DNA of 64,000 nt from Leptolyngbya sp. PCC 7375 (GCF_000316115.1 NZ_JH993797.1:5690486-5754485); one strand, 5' to 3'. Numbered from the stretch's first letter, positions 16,582-26,528 are shown. Notes: a model not told the origin generated them from the letters alone. Program-made: numbers and translations.

Positions 16582-17957
16582 CCTCACTTGGATGTAAGTT
16601 TCCGAGGTTTCGGCTAAAATAAAAGTATTGTCTACAGGGCCGTTAACATGCCAGCATCGATTGTTAGTAGTGAGGCTAATAGTGTCACGATACAGATAAC
16701 TATTCCCTTTGGCACGACGATGTTAGGCAGCGAGAATGAGATTCAGCAAGGGCTGAATTTAGCCGGTCAACTGGCGACAGAAAAAGCTCTCGAACAATTC
16801 GATAGTGATGGTAGTCCCATTGAACGCTCAGGACAGCGTTGGACGAGCAAAGGCAAGGATGCGAAGGTCTATCAAAGCCCCTATGGTCCGGTGCAGGTAG
16901 CACGTCATCTCTACCAAACGTCCGAGGGTGGGAGTACCTTCTGCCCCTTGGAAACCGATGCGCGCATGATCAGAACGGCAACCCCTCGCTTTGCTAAACA
17001 GATTAGCCACAAATATGCTGAGATGAGCAGTGTGCGGGTGGCAGAAGACCTCAACGAAAATCATGGTCGTGTAGTGGCCCGTTCGTTTATCCAAAATCTA
17101 GCAGACACCGTGGGGACTGTGGCCATGGCAAAAGAGGAGGATTGGCATTATCAGACCCCCAAGGTCTCGGAGCCGGTAGCAACAGTTAGTCTAGGCCTCG
17201 ATGGGACCTGTATGTTGTTGTGTGAGGAGGGGGGACGCCAAGCCATGGTCGGTACGTTGAGTTTGTATAACGCTCAGGGAGAGCGTCTGCATACCACGTA
17301 CGTAGCTGCCCCGCCTGAATATGGACGACACCTCTTTCTCGACCGGATGTCCCGTGAGGTTGAGCATGTGCTGAGCCTGTATCCGGATGCGCATCGGCAA
17401 GGATTAGCAGATGGTGCGCCTGAAAATTGGGACTTTCTCGGCCCCTATGTCGATTCACAAGTGTTAGATTTCTACCATGCCAGTGGCTACTTGGAAACCG
17501 TCGCTAAAGTCCTATTTCCTCGACGTCGAAAGCACCGTCAAGCCTGGTTAGAGAAACAAGCTCATCGCTTAAAACACGACGTTGGAGCGGCGGTTGCGCT
17601 GTTAGATGAGTTTAAAAAATCGACCTCAATGCCCTCAGTGCCAAGAAAAAAGAACAGATGGAGTCGGTCATCACGTATTTTCGCAATCACCACGCTCAAA
17701 TGGATTACGCTCAAACTCAGGCAGAAAATCGTCCGATTGGGTCGGGAGTCACCGAAGCGGCCTGCAAAGTCATCGTCAAGCAACGATTATGTGGGTCTGG
17801 GATGAAGTGGAAGGGAACGGGGGCTGGGGTGGTATTAAGTTTGAGAACACTCACGTATACAACAGGCAGATGGCAACAGTTTTGGACCAAAATTAATCAG
17901 TATGGATTCTCTCTCGAAGGCTAGATTTTATCTTTACATCAGTCCGAGGTCATACCC
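16574..17957 (+). mobile_element. ISKra4-type insertion sequence with 8-bp target duplication
   Basis: The ends share an imperfect inverted repeat beginning GGGTATGACCTC (16574 on; complement ending at 17957) and are flanked by the direct repeat GTCCTATG at 16566-16573 and 17958-17965. The element is 1384 bases and carries one frameshifted transposase gene on the plus strand. The intact duplication and the restored host frame indicate a recent insertion. Confidence 0.9.
16648..17924 (+). pseudogene. ISKra4-family transposase with a -1 frameshift
   Basis: Residues 1-about 322 are read in the frame from 16648; the conserved C-terminus (IGSGVTEAACK, VKQRLCGSGMKW) is in another frame ending at 17924. 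The frames meet at TTTAAAAAATCG near 17609-17620: reading one base back (AAA then ATC GAC CTC) joins them without a stop. An N-terminal LATEKALEQFDSDGSPIE and the SLGLDGTCM region with the first Asp are typical of the family. Either one A has been lost from a homopolymer, or the ribosome slips there; the A6 context is poorer than the A8 run in the other ISKra4-like element, so decay is slightly favoured. Confidence 0.8.
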
Positions 17958-17965
17958 GTCCTATG

Positions 17966-18018
17966 AGTTCTTGCTGCCACCACCGCAGCAATGGCAAAAG
18001 TTTAGTAAGCGGCCTTAG
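17966..18018 (+). other. Severed 3' end of the 2OG-Fe oxygenase gene
   Basis: After the right target duplication of the ISKra4-type element the original reading frame continues as EFLLPPPQQWQKFSKRP and stops at 18016-18018. It is no longer translated with the main body. Confidence 0.75.
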
Positions 18019-18521
18019 CTCAGATATTTCACCAATCTCGTTAATATAACTTACCCTCTGATGAGACACAGTCAAACACTGCTGTCCCTTTTACAGTGGC
18101 GAAGCCTATCCAAAGATTGCAAGTAAAGTAGATCTCTTTCGCTTTTTTGCTGATCGTTCCATAAGGCTCCAAAACTGTTTATTTAGCTTGATTTTCTGAT
18201 CTATTCCGCGAATGGCTCGCGATCTCACTCGAGTATTATTCTTACGTCGTTACCAGACTTCGCCACGAATTATTGCCTCTTCCTCATCTTAAACGTGCTC
18301 CAAAGCATATATTTTTTTTCACCTACGTCTTGCACAACAAAGGTCTCAAGGGTGTACAGCATATTTGTCACCATTCCATCTAAGCTCTATTGTTTCGCAA
18401 AAAACTCTCCTCTTTCAAACTCACTGAGTACATTAGACCGAGACCGATAAGCCTGTTACAGTAATTTGATGAAACCGTTTAAGATACAGCTTTGAATTTC
18501 CTCAACGGCTAAATGCATAGA
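18019..18521. other. Intergenic region, no gene seen
   Basis: About 500 AT-rich bases between the oxygenase remnant and the IS4-type element. No ORF, RNA gene or repeat that I can support. Confidence 0.5.
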
Positions 18522-19765
18522 TTCACTGAGATCTTGCACCAGTCTCAATAGGGCTTGCCAAGTTGGGAAAAATCTGAAAAAACGGGCGTAACCAAAAACA
18601 AAAAACGGTTATGCAAACCATTCTTCAACACGCCCAAGGGCTAGTGTATCGCCTCTTGGAACTGATGCCCAGTGGATATCAAACAGCCAGTCTCAATGCC
18701 CTGCTGGGATTATTTCTAGAGACCCAAGGCCATGCGTTGCCGACACATACCCCGGTGAAATCCGGCAGTTCGTTAAGTCGATTTCTCAACCGTTATCGGT
18801 GGTCGACGCGGTCGGTGATTCGGGCAACTCGGCAAGCGATACGAGAGCAGATTGCTACTCATCCCCCGCATCCGAGTGTTCCAATTCGGTTACTCATCGA
18901 TTTGACGACCCTGGAAAAAAGCGGCCAGTTTCGGCATCTCAGTACTCCGACCGAGAATCCGGCTGCCCCCGACCCGTGGGTGCGCAGGCTCAATGGGAAA
19001 CGGGGTCTACATCTCGTCGTGCTCTATATTGTCGTCGGTGCATGGCGTGTTCCTTGGAGCTTTCGAATCTGGCGGGGCAAGGGGCATCCCAGTCCGGCAG
19101 CGTTGGCCTGTAAGCTACTGGCGAGCATCCCTCATCGCCTCGTCAGGGGTCGAACAGTCATTGTTCAAGGCGATACTGAGTTTGGTACCGTCGATTTCCT
19201 CAATGCCGTTCGTCGACGGTCCTGGCGGGCCGTTGTGGGCCTGCGCAACAACCGGACCTTACTCGATGGTCGGTCGCTCAAAGACCTCTATCGCCATGAG
19301 AAACGCGGCCTCCAGGTCCGGCTCACAGGGCTTGACTATCCACTCACCGTATCCTGGTTTTGGCTCAAGCGCGCCGATGGAAAACGAGAGTTGCGCTTTG
19401 TCGGCTCCACCCATCCCTACTCGGGCACCTATCTGGTGAGATTGGGACGTAAACGTTGGGCGATTGAGGGATTTTTCAAAACCGCCAAGCATCAGTTTGG
19501 ACTCCATTGCTTTGGCCAAGGCACTAAACTCGGGGTGTATCGCTGGCTAATCCTGTCTCTAATTGCTTATGTACTGGCTCACTGGATTGACCAATGGGCC
19601 TGGTTTCCCGTCCTTGATTGGAAAGCTACTTCTGAGTTGACCCGACAGAAACTATTTCCCTCTGTTGTCTGGAGTCAGCTGCTCAAACAGGTCAACAATA
19701 CGACAGACATTGCCGCTCAGTTTGGCATGGAGATTATTCTGCAACCATTGCCGGACTGGGCCTAT

Positions 19766-21227
19766 TACTACAGTTGTAGATATTTAATTTTAAGGGGATA
19801 CTGGTCAATGAACGCCAGCCAGCCTCTGATGCCAATCCTTGTCAGCCCATTGAATGAACAAGCTCAAGTGCAAGAGTGGGATTTTGCCTTTGAAGAACTC
19901 ATGGACCGTATCCGCCCTTACTTTTCAAGGATTGAGGCAGAAGAGAGAGCCCGCAGCTATGTGCAAGGCTTACTGAGCCCCATCGAGCGAAAAAATGGTT
20001 GGCAACTCGCGGAAGAAGCCGGAGACAGTACCCCCTATGGAATTCAGAATTTGTTAGGACGCTCAGTCTGGGAAGCCGATGGGGTCAGAGATGAGTTAAT
20101 CGAGTATGTCCAAGAGCATCTGTTCAGTACCGATGGAGTGGGGGTATTGGATGAGACTGGATTTATCAAAAAAGGAAAGCAGTCGGTAGGAGTCCAACGC
20201 CAATATAGTGGGACGGTCGGGAAAGTCGAAAATTGTCAAATCGGGGTGTTTTTGAGCTATGTGAGTGACCAAGGTCATACCTTTCTTGACCGAGCATTAT
20301 ATTTACCGGAAAGCTGGACCCAAGATCCAGACCGATGTCGTCGGGCCGGAGTACCAGACGACATCGAGTTTGCCACCAAACCGGCCTTGGCTCAGCAAAT
20401 GGTCGCGCGAACAACGGACTTGGGAATGTGCTTTGCGTGGATCACGGGCGATGCCGTTTATGGGAATAACCCAGGGTTACGCCAGGCCTTGGAAGCCCAA
20501 GTGCAAGCCTATGTTTTGGGGATTGCGTGCAATGAATCGGTCGTCATTGGAACGACCTCGTTACCGGCCAGTGAGGCGATGGCCTACCTGAGAGTGACCG
20601 ATTGGCACCGACTGAGTGCCGGCAATGGTACGAAAGGACCTCGGACGTATGATTGGGCGGTACTCACTTTGAGTGCCCCCTCCCCGGACGGCTGGGCCCA
20701 TCGGCTGTTATTCAGACGCAGTCTGAAAGACCCCAACGAGATCGCCTATTATCGAGTGTTTTCCCCCACAGAGTGTACGTTATCAGACATGGTTCGGGTG
20801 GCCGGTTGTCGGTGGACGATTGAGGAATGCTTTGAGACGGCTAAAGGGGAGGTGGGCTTGGACCAGTATGAAGTTCGCTCTTGGACCGGCTGGTATCGAC
20901 ATATCACCCTCGCTTGTTTAGCCCATGCCTTTTTGAGTGTGATGCGGACGCAATCTCTCGCCATCGCCACTGAAAAAGGGGCGCTGAAGTCACACAAATC
21001 AGCGGCAAACAGCTCGCTGGCGGTCTTCATGCACCAACGGGGGCTTTGATTCCACTAACATTGCCTGAAATTCGACGATTATTATGGTCGTTGTTATGGC
21101 AATGGTTACCGGATATTGACTTTGTGATTGGATGGTCCAGATGGCGACGGCAACATCAGGCCACGGCCCTGTTTTGGCATTACAAGAAGAGCATGATAAC
21201 TAATTCTTCATAACTACAACTGTAGTG
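19766..21227 (+). mobile_element. IS701-family insertion sequence nested in the IS4-type element
   Basis: 1462 bases bounded by YACTACAGTTGTAGWTAT inverted repeats (19766 on; complement ending at 21227) and flanked by the direct repeat CTAT at 19762-19765 and 21228-21231. Removing the element plus one CTAT restores the IS4 transposase frame exactly, which fixes the boundaries. Confidence 0.92.
19808..21049 (+). CDS. IS701-family transposase, C-terminal tail out of frame
   Basis: 413 residues from the ATG at 19808. The DDE triad is visible: GVLDETGFIKKGKQSVGVQR, WITGDAVYGNN and RWTIEECFETAKGEVGLDQY. The ORF stops after MHQRGL, but the next frame reads on as ALIPLTLPEIRRLLWSLLW and a basic RWRRQHQATALFWHYKK tail to a stop at 21213, which is the usual family C-terminus. 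The two frames meet at a G5 run (21039-21043), so a single lost G, a sequencing error or a frameshift signal explains the break. The catalytic domain is complete. Confidence 0.88.
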   Translation: MNASQPLMPILVSPLNEQAQVQEWDFAFEELMDRIRPYFSRIEAEERARSYVQGLLSPIERKNGWQLAEEAGDSTPYGIQNLLGRSVWEADGVRDELIEYVQEHLFSTDGVGVLDETGFIKKGKQSVGVQRQYSGTVGKVENCQIGVFLSYVSDQGHTFLDRALYLPESWTQDPDRCRRAGVPDDIEFATKPALAQQMVARTTDLGMCFAWITGDAVYGNNPGLRQALEAQVQAYVLGIACNESVVIGTTSLPASEAMAYLRVTDWHRLSAGNGTKGPRTYDWAVLTLSAPSPDGWAHRLLFRRSLKDPNEIAYYRVFSPTECTLSDMVRVAGCRWTIEECFETAKGEVGLDQYEVRSWTGWYRHITLACLAHAFLSVMRTQSLAIATEKGALKSHKSAANSSLAVFMHQRGL

Positions 21228-21417
21228 CTATCAGGAATGGTGCAAGATCTGAGTTCAAGTAAAGATGCCTCAAATCCTTATCAAGTAGCCGTAAACTCCT
21301 ATTAACAACTATTTAGGCTTAATTTAGAGGGGAATTCATGAGCCTTAAATGCATAGTTACTTATTTTGAGCCATAAGATACATTAATCTAGACATTATCG
21401 GTGCAACTGAACTAAGG

Positions 21418-21735
21418 ATGGAATCTCTAAATACAAATGAACCAGTAGAAATCCTTATAGATTTCAAGTCTCGTGGTGGCATCGTGGAAACGAGGTTACC
21501 TAGAATTGAGGAACTGATTCAAAAGTCAGCTAATGCACTTAGAAAAGCTATGAGTATGATTCGCTACATGGCAGAGTATACCGTCGATACTATTAATTCA
21601 ATTGAAGAAAATAATCGACCCCAAAAAATTGAGATTGAGTTTGGTATAGATTTTGATGCTGAGGCCGATGCAATAATCGCTAAAACAGGTGTTCAATCTA
21701 GCATCAAAGTAAAACTGACTTGGGAGGGGTCATAG
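21418..21735 (+). CDS. Trypco1-domain protein (trypsin co-occurring)
   Basis: 105 residues, the typical length of stand-alone Trypco1 (CU044_2847-like) proteins: an N-terminal strand VEILIDFKSRGG, a helix with EELIQKSANALRKAMSMIRYMAE, and a closing strand pair KIEIEFGIDFDAEADAIIAKTG / SSIKVKLTWEG. These small domains accompany trypsin-like proteases in bacterial conflict systems and are thought to regulate or bind the protease. The stop TAG overlaps the next gene's GTG start by one base (TAGTG), with GGGAGGGG as ribosome site inside this gene's end, so both are translated together. First gene of the cassette. Confidence 0.8.
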   Translation: MESLNTNEPVEILIDFKSRGGIVETRLPRIEELIQKSANALRKAMSMIRYMAEYTVDTINSIEENNRPQKIEIEFGIDFDAEADAIIAKTGVQSSIKVKLTWEGS

Positions 21736-22475
21736 TGTCAATTTTAGAAAGGTTTGGTCGTCGAGTTAGGATGAGGCATTCTCCAATAGAGTTCACTGTT
21801 CAAATTTGGCACAGAAATGAGAAGCGAATTATTGGAACTGGCTTTATTTTTCAACCTGAAGGTAAGATTTTGACTTGTGCCCACGTGGTTTGCAATGCAA
21901 GTGAAGAAAAAATAGTTACAGTAGGGACAAAAGTACGTGTTCGCTTTCGTAGAGAGAAAGCCGTTTCTGTCGATAAAATTGAATATGAAGCTAAGGTCAT
22001 ACAACATTTTCATAAGCTTCATGAGGGCCGCTATTACGATGATATTGTTGTTCTTGAACTGATTAATGCGCCCGAATCTTTGATTGACAGAAAAAAAATG
22101 GCTAGGTTGGAACCGGCTTATAATCCTGATGAAAACTTTGACTCCAGAGGGAATAACTTCCAAAGTTATGGATATAGTCCAGTAGGTGTGTTCGCTTCAA
22201 AATATGCTAAAGGAATAATTAATGGACCTGTAGAAGGGCCTCTGGAGCTTACACTTTGCGCTAATCCTTTGGAGTTAACTTCGAATGAAATTGAGCGTGG
22301 TATGAGTGGGGCAGCCGTAATTGATCTTAAACGAGACCGTGTTGTAGGTTTGATTACTCATAAACTTGAAACTTCATCAGAATCTGGCATATCAAACAAA
22401 GCCTATGGAGCAGATATGAAAATTGTGCTCTTACCTGAAGTTACGTGTAATCAACTGGAAAGTGCTCAAGTTTGA
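21735..22475 (+). CDS. Trypsin-like serine protease of a conflict cassette
   Basis: 246 residues from the GTG at 21735. The catalytic triad is visible: H50 in LTCAHVV, D103 in YYDDIVVLEL, and S191 in GMSGAAVID. No signal peptide, so it acts in the cytosol, unlike HtrA enzymes; no PDZ domain. In conflict systems such proteases are effectors, kept inactive until a linked STAND NTPase senses an invader, then cleave cellular or partner proteins. It follows the Trypco1 gene with a one-base overlap and precedes the STAND gene by about 290 bases. AT-rich codon use compared with glgP or ccm genes suggests horizontal origin. Confidence 0.82.
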   Translation: MSILERFGRRVRMRHSPIEFTVQIWHRNEKRIIGTGFIFQPEGKILTCAHVVCNASEEKIVTVGTKVRVRFRREKAVSVDKIEYEAKVIQHFHKLHEGRYYDDIVVLELINAPESLIDRKKMARLEPAYNPDENFDSRGNNFQSYGYSPVGVFASKYAKGIINGPVEGPLELTLCANPLELTSNEIERGMSGAAVIDLKRDRVVGLITHKLETSSESGISNKAYGADMKIVLLPEVTCNQLESAQV

Positions 22476-22766
22476 GCTATGAGAAGGTTATTGTTTAATT
22501 ACTGTTAATGGATTAGTGGCTGAATTCACAAAACATTTCAAGATGGAGTATGAAGTAGGTAAACATAAGAAAACATAGTTCTGAATTACTGAGATGCTTA
22601 ACTGGCTATTTTCAGTATGTTGAGTAGCTTGATCACTCACCTTGGTTCATGAAACTTATTTTTTAAAGTTCCGTTTACGAAATTTTGACCTTCTCTCTAT
22701 GCAACTCACATGCTTATATTGAGCTGTATGTAGTACGAGCAAGTCATGAACAGGCAGGGGGAAAAT

Positions 22767-25175
22767 ATGGCTAGTAATGATCCAACATTAACTGGTTCAT
22801 CAGATGTTTCGAACTTCGACTCTCTGTTGCCTGGACCACATCCAAATGAGAAGCTAGCTGAGTATGGTTGGAAAATTGCCAGTAGTTATACGCCCAGCTT
22901 GGTAGATACCCAAGTTCCTGAGCCACCAAATGAATGGACTGGAAGAGATTCATTGCTAGAAAGTCTATCAAGTTTCTGGGAGGACGACCATACTTTAATT
23001 GCTGGTTTAATTGGTTTTGGTGGAGAAGGGAAGACAAGCATTGTATGCTCCTGGGTATATAATTGTTTGTTGAAGCAGCGTTCAAGCTTAACACCTCCTA
23101 AAGGCATTTTTTACTGGGATTTTTATAAAAGTCGGAGTATCGATAAATTTTTTGAGGCTGCAATGACTTATCTAGGTGCAGCAGACAACACTGAAAAAAT
23201 AAAGTCTGCTCACGATCGTTCAAGCCTGTTAGCTGGAATGTTCCTAGCTGGTAAATATCTCTTGATTCTAGATGGGTTAGAAATCTTGCAATATCAGAGT
23301 GGAGAAGATTATGGACTGTTGCAGAATCCTGACTTAAAAGATTTTTTAACCTACTTTGCATCGGGTGAGCATGGTTCCCTTTGCTTAATCACAAGTCGTG
23401 CTCCCATCATTGATCTAATTGAATATATTACATATAGCCATATAAACGTGAGTCGTTTGAGTGATGCGGATGGTCGGGATTTATTGCGATATTTTCTTAA
23501 AAAAAGTGATAGCGATGAACAGCTAGATCAAGTTGTTGCTAGGTGGGATGGACATGCGTTAACTCTGAGTTTAATTGGAGCGTATGTTAGACAGATACAT
23601 AATCAAGATTTAAATGAGCTAAGAATTAACTTTATGGAGGACATTGCTCCTCCTAGTTCTACTGAAGCCTATGAGCGCTACTATCAACGAGTAGGTAGAG
23701 TATTAAGACGCTACGATGAACATTTATCTGTAGAGGAGAAAGGATTCCTAGAAAGCTTCTGCGCTTTTCGGCTTCCAGTCCTTCAAAAAGCTTTGGATGA
23801 GATATTGAAAGCGACTCCCAGTATGGTTAACCCGCTTTATCACTATCGTATCCTTCGCCGCAACTCCAGTAAAACAAGCTACACAGTTCATCCACTCATT
23901 CGTCAACATTATTTAAGCCGACTTAAAACTAAGCCTGAAGAAAATAAGGCCGTAAATGGAAGCATTGCTAAATATTATCTTGGTGACATTGCTGAAAAAA
24001 ATATTCAGGATTTGACCCTGCAAGATTTAACACCTGTTATTGAGGCGGTGCATCATCTTTGCGAAGCGAATCATTATGACAAGGCACGGAGAGTATTACT
24101 TAAACATATTGACTATAAGAGAAACAATGTTTTAACTTTACAGCTTGGGGCCTATGATACTCGCTTAAAAATATTATCGGAGTTTTTCCCTGATGAAAAT
24201 CTCGATGATATGCCTTTTGGAAGCCCAAGTACTCAATATTTCGTACTTAAAGAAACTGGGTTTTGCTTAATAGCTTTGGGACGCTTAAGAGAAGCACCCT
24301 TTTTCTTTAAACGTGGTTCTGAAGTAGCCAAAAAGACGAACAATATAAATAATTTCATCCATGCTTATAGAGACTTGGCAAGTTCATATGTCTATCTAGG
24401 TAAGTTAGCCGATGCCAGCAGAGCTATAAAGGCAGCAAATAGAGCTATAAAGGTAGGTAATGATGCTGACAGCGGTGTAGATTCTGAGCAAGTTTTCAAA
24501 TCTTTAGCTTTAGAAAGTTGGATTGCTCATCTGCATGGGGAAATAGAGAGAGCTGAGGAGATCTTTGCATATTTGGAGGCTGAACAGCGTAAAAAAGAGC
24601 CATCTCGAATATATCTCTATGGAAGCCCTGGAGTTTTTCAAACAGAACATTTAATAAGATTAGGTGATTGGCAAAAAGCTAAAGTGGTAGCTGAGGCAAA
24701 CTTAGAAGTTTCTAAAAGTAAACGGTGGCTTGAAAGAGTTAGCCGCTGTCATCGTCTAATAGGCAATTTACTACTAGATTCTCAGGATTATGATGACGCC
24801 AGTTTTCACTACAGTAAAGCTATTGAGATTGCTAGAGAAATATCTCATCGTCCAGTTTTGATGGAAGCTCTGAGGGCACAAGGAACTTTTCTTATATATA
24901 CTCGTGAATTAGATGAAGCTCGCAACGAGCTGAATGAAGCTCTGAAATACGCCATAAAGGGAGGATATCGAATCAGTGAAGTTAACATTCGCACAAGTAT
25001 GGCTTGGCTCCTTCTAAAAGAAAAAGAAGGTACGCAGTCCCCCGAACAAGAAAAAGACAAACGACTTCAGGCTAAATCAGAAGCAAATGTATCTTTAAAG
25101 ATGAGTAACCAGATGGGATATCATTGGGGAAGAATTGACTCAGAAGAGATCTTAAGTTCACTTCAAGTAGATTAA
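22767..25175 (+). CDS. STAND NTPase with TPR repeats (NB-ARC-like)
   Basis: 802 residues from the ATG at 22767, chosen because AGGGGG lies 7 bases upstream; an ATG at 22746 adds 7 residues. Residue numbers count from 22767. An N-terminal linker contains a WTGRDSLLESL motif near 57-67, common just before NB-ARC modules. Walker A is GFGGEGKTS at 83-91, Walker B LLILDGLEIL near 166, with an ITSRAP sensor motif near 208. A winged-helix-like part follows, then tetratricopeptide-type helices from about 470 to the end, which would sense a trigger. Family knowledge: STAND proteins oligomerise on ligand binding and switch on effectors. The likely effector is the trypsin-like protease encoded upstream. 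The trigger is unknown. Confidence 0.8.
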   Translation: MASNDPTLTGSSDVSNFDSLLPGPHPNEKLAEYGWKIASSYTPSLVDTQVPEPPNEWTGRDSLLESLSSFWEDDHTLIAGLIGFGGEGKTSIVCSWVYNCLLKQRSSLTPPKGIFYWDFYKSRSIDKFFEAAMTYLGAADNTEKIKSAHDRSSLLAGMFLAGKYLLILDGLEILQYQSGEDYGLLQNPDLKDFLTYFASGEHGSLCLITSRAPIIDLIEYITYSHINVSRLSDADGRDLLRYFLKKSDSDEQLDQVVARWDGHALTLSLIGAYVRQIHNQDLNELRINFMEDIAPPSSTEAYERYYQRVGRVLRRYDEHLSVEEKGFLESFCAFRLPVLQKALDEILKATPSMVNPLYHYRILRRNSSKTSYTVHPLIRQHYLSRLKTKPEENKAVNGSIAKYYLGDIAEKNIQDLTLQDLTPVIEAVHHLCEANHYDKARRVLLKHIDYKRNNVLTLQLGAYDTRLKILSEFFPDENLDDMPFGSPSTQYFVLKETGFCLIALGRLREAPFFFKRGSEVAKKTNNINNFIHAYRDLASSYVYLGKLADASRAIKAANRAIKVGNDADSGVDSEQVFKSLALESWIAHLHGEIERAEEIFAYLEAEQRKKEPSRIYLYGSPGVFQTEHLIRLGDWQKAKVVAEANLEVSKSKRWLERVSRCHRLIGNLLLDSQDYDDASFHYSKAIEIAREISHRPVLMEALRAQGTFLIYTRELDEARNELNEALKYAIKGGYRISEVNIRTSMAWLLLKEKEGTQSPEQEKDKRLQAKSEANVSLKMSNQMGYHWGRIDSEEILSSLQVD

Positions 25176-25319
25176 ATTTTAGGAAACGCCTCGCAAACAG
25201 CTTCGCTCACCAACTCAGCATTTATTAAGCCGCCCAACACGATATTGACAACCCGATGTCACAGGAATGTCACATCGACTATTTATGCTGTGGGCAACTG
25301 AATCAAACGTGTCCCAACC

Positions 25320-26528
25320 ATGTCCCATTCGCATCCTCATACACCTAAAACAGCCCGCTCCTGGCAAGTGTCTGTCCTTAGCAGTCTAGTGATGGGAGCT
25401 GGCCTAGCAACTGCCGGCAGCTTCTTGGCCTGGTCACCAGAGTCACCACTGCGGCAAGAAAATCAAGTTGCCGTTGCCCAGACAGCTCCTGCAACGCCAG
25501 CCATTACCCCCACAGCAAACCCTAACTTTATTACCGATGTTGTCACTGACGTCGGCCCTGCCGTCGTGCGTATCGATGCATCTCGCACTGTCAGTCAGCG
25601 GATTCCAGATGTTTTTAATGATCCTACATTTCGTCAATTCTTTGGGGGCCGTCTACCCCAGGAAAGCCAAGAACGCACCGAACGCGGTCTGGGATCAGGC
25701 TTTATCATCAGTGATGACGGCAAAATTATTACCAATGCCCATGTGGTTGATGGCGCGGATACAGTGACCGTCACCTTGAAAGATGGTCGCATTTTGGATG
25801 GTCGAGTGCTGGGTAGTGACCCTGTAACCGACATTGCAGTGATTAAGGTCGATGAGCGCAATCTGCCTACTGTCCCCCTGGGTAACTCAGACCAGCTGCA
25901 ACCAGGGGAATGGTCCATTGCTATTGGCAACCCCCTGGGCCTGGATAATACAGTCACAGTGGGTATTGTCAGTGCTGTCGGTCGCTCTAGCAATCAGGTG
26001 GGTGTACCTGATAAACGGGTGGAGTTTATCCAGACCGACACAGCGATTAATCCAGGAAATTCCGGTGGTCCTTTGCTAAACCAACAAGGCGAAGTCATCG
26101 GTGTAAATACAGCTATCATCAACGGTGCCCAGGGGTTAGGGTTTGCCATCCCCATCAATATGGTGGAACGGATTGCGACGGAACTTGCTGACACTGGCGA
26201 GGTCCAGCATCCATTCTTGGGCATTCAGATGATTACGCTGAGTCCAGATGTGAAAGAGGATATTAATGCTAATGCCAACAGTGGTCTAACCGTCGAAGAA
26301 GACACCGGTATCTTAATTGCTCGGGTACTGTCAGATTCCCCCGCAGCCAGCAGTGGTTTAAGGGCTGGAGATGTGATTACGGCGATTGACGGGCAGGCTG
26401 TAGACGAATCGGCTGAGGTACAACGGATCGTCAGCAATGGCAAGGTAGGTCAGCAACTCACCCTTGAAGTGAAAAGGGATGGCGCAGTTAGAACAATTAA
26501 TGTCAAGCCCGAAAACCTACCTCAATAA
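25320..26528 (+). CDS. HtrA/Deg-family serine protease with one PDZ domain
   Basis: 402 residues. The N-terminal membrane segment (about 16-38) directs it to the periplasm or lumen. Trypsin-like domain with H141 (TNAHVVDG), D171 (DPVTDIAVIKV) and S248 (NPGNSGGPL); one PDZ domain from about 300 to 398 (SPAASSGLRAGDVITAIDG). Cyanobacteria have three such enzymes, HtrA, HhoA and HhoB, which degrade or refold damaged envelope proteins; I cannot tell which paralogue this is. It follows the conflict cassette after 144 bases, with its own start region (a CGATGT/ACATCG dyad at 25254-25277), and is probably unrelated to it. The gene is intact. Confidence 0.9.
   Translation: MSHSHPHTPKTARSWQVSVLSSLVMGAGLATAGSFLAWSPESPLRQENQVAVAQTAPATPAITPTANPNFITDVVTDVGPAVVRIDASRTVSQRIPDVFNDPTFRQFFGGRLPQESQERTERGLGSGFIISDDGKIITNAHVVDGADTVTVTLKDGRILDGRVLGSDPVTDIAVIKVDERNLPTVPLGNSDQLQPGEWSIAIGNPLGLDNTVTVGIVSAVGRSSNQVGVPDKRVEFIQTDTAINPGNSGGPLLNQQGEVIGVNTAIINGAQGLGFAIPINMVERIATELADTGEVQHPFLGIQMITLSPDVKEDINANANSGLTVEEDTGILIARVLSDSPAASSGLRAGDVITAIDGQAVDESAEVQRIVSNGKVGQQLTLEVKRDGAVRTINVKPENLPQ

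Larger units (their letters stand above)
18611..21252 (+). pseudogene. IS4-type DDE transposase split by IS701 insertion
   Basis: The coding parts are 18611-19765 (385 codons) and 21232-21252 (QEWCKI and stop), giving a 391-residue transposase when IS701 and one CTAT copy are removed. DDE residues lie in LLIDLTTLEKSG, VIVQGDTEFG and RWAIEGFFKTAKHQFGL (the YREK-like box). In the present sequence the frame instead runs through the IS701 left end (SCRYLILRGYWS) straight into the IS701 transposase, making a continuous 812-codon ORF that is an accident of insertion and not a designed fusion. Almost the whole IS4 protein is kept, so a chimera could be made. Confidence 0.88.
18526..21253 (+). mobile_element. 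IS4-type insertion sequence interrupted by an IS701 element
   Basis: Ends share CTSAGATCTTGCACCA (18526-18541 and the complement at 21238-21253) with one mismatch, flanked by TTCA at 18522-18525 and 21254-21257. Without the nested IS701 element and one 4-bp duplication, the element is about 1262 bases, a normal IS4-type size. The short flanking duplication could be chance; the terminal repeat is firm. Confidence 0.8.

Noticed and set aside
18611..21049. A single 812-residue fusion protein
   Set aside because: The terminal repeats and CTAT duplications show it is an IS4-type transposase with an IS701 element inserted in frame.
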